This document shows positions 5,465-5,511 of a DNA stretch of 5,511 nucleotides, one piece after another. The notes beneath the pieces were generated by a model. The model saw nothing but the letters and a program-made list of their open reading frames with translations. It was not told where the DNA came from and searched no databases. Location: NCBI GenBank assembly GCA_030606095.1, contig JAUWHC010000211.1, positions 1 through 5,511 of the forward strand. Reading direction: 5' to 3'. Source of the stretch: Promethearchaeota archaeon. Its GTDB lineage: Archaea; Asgardarchaeota; Lokiarchaeia; Sigyniarchaeales; SOKP01. Both the position numbers and the translations under genes were made by a program. Numbering within the stretch: the first letter of the stretch is position 1; the number at the start of each line of letters is the position of its first letter.

Positions 5465-5511
5465 TACTTGTTTTTCAACTGAGCCTTCAACCGCTCTATT
5501 TCCTTATCTTT
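5464..5511 (-). CDS. C-terminal end of an upstream gene (coiled-coil-like tail), cut by the right edge
   Basis: The last 15 codons read KDKEIERLKAQLKNK and then TAA (5466-5464). The heptad-like, charged EIERLKAQLK looks like a coiled-coil C-terminus. The TAA fits the stop used by all other genes here. A competing frame (5503-5345) overlaps it, so this short fragment is only moderately supported. The product is unknown. Confidence 0.45.
   Translation of the reverse strand, partial: KDKEIERLKAQLKNK

Noticed and set aside
1..5511. CRISPR arrays, tRNA or rRNA genes, insertion sequences
   Set aside because: No spaced direct repeats, cloverleaf-like segments, rRNA-like stretches, transposase motifs or terminal inverted repeats were seen on either strand.

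Overview
The window is AT-rich DNA in which every recognisable gene lies on the minus strand. It most likely comes from a Lokiarchaeota-type (Asgard) archaeon. The grounds are archaeal-style electron-bifurcation genes, U-tract terminators without classical bacterial form, in-frame UGA codons at conserved cysteine positions of HdrA and VhuD/MvhD, and an RNA fold after vhuD that resembles a eukaryotic-type SECIS. The lineage is an inference: there is no rRNA gene or phylogenetic marker here.

In transcription order (right to left): the last codons of an upstream gene (5464-5511); a relatively GC-rich, hairpin-rich stretch (about 5345-5464); a hairpin plus U-tract terminator zone (5256-5323); an AT-rich leader with candidate TATA boxes; hdrA (5046-3085); vhuD (3071-2637), 13 nt later; a candidate SECIS (2637-2563); an FrhB/FdhB-like flavin/Fe-S subunit (2457-1327); a polyferredoxin-like protein (1227-463); a U-tract terminator (450-402); and the N-terminal third of a crotonase-family enzyme running off the left edge (269-1).

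The central point is that hdrA and vhuD are both intact if UGA is read as selenocysteine. HdrA (653 aa) has three such codons (U19, U76, U204) and VhuD (144 aa) has two (U16, U67). All five fall where these families have cysteine, and four have a cysteine 2-5 residues away. A reader that treats UGA as stop would split hdrA and miss vhuD completely. All complete genes end in TAA, and tryptophan is encoded by UGG, so a global UGA reassignment is unlikely.

Functionally, HdrA is the FAD-bifurcating core of heterodisulfide-reductase-type complexes and VhuD/MvhD is the Fe-S subunit passing electrons to it. The FrhB/FdhB-like protein and the polyferredoxin probably provide the electron input/output module. 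No hydrogenase large/small subunit, formate dehydrogenase catalytic subunit, HdrB or HdrC is in the window, so donor and acceptor are unknown. From memory and unchecked, selenoprotein HdrA and VhuD and a eukaryote-like SECIS have been reported in Lokiarchaeota. The novelty here would lie in the five-Sec density, a SECIS possibly shared by two genes, and the complex composition.
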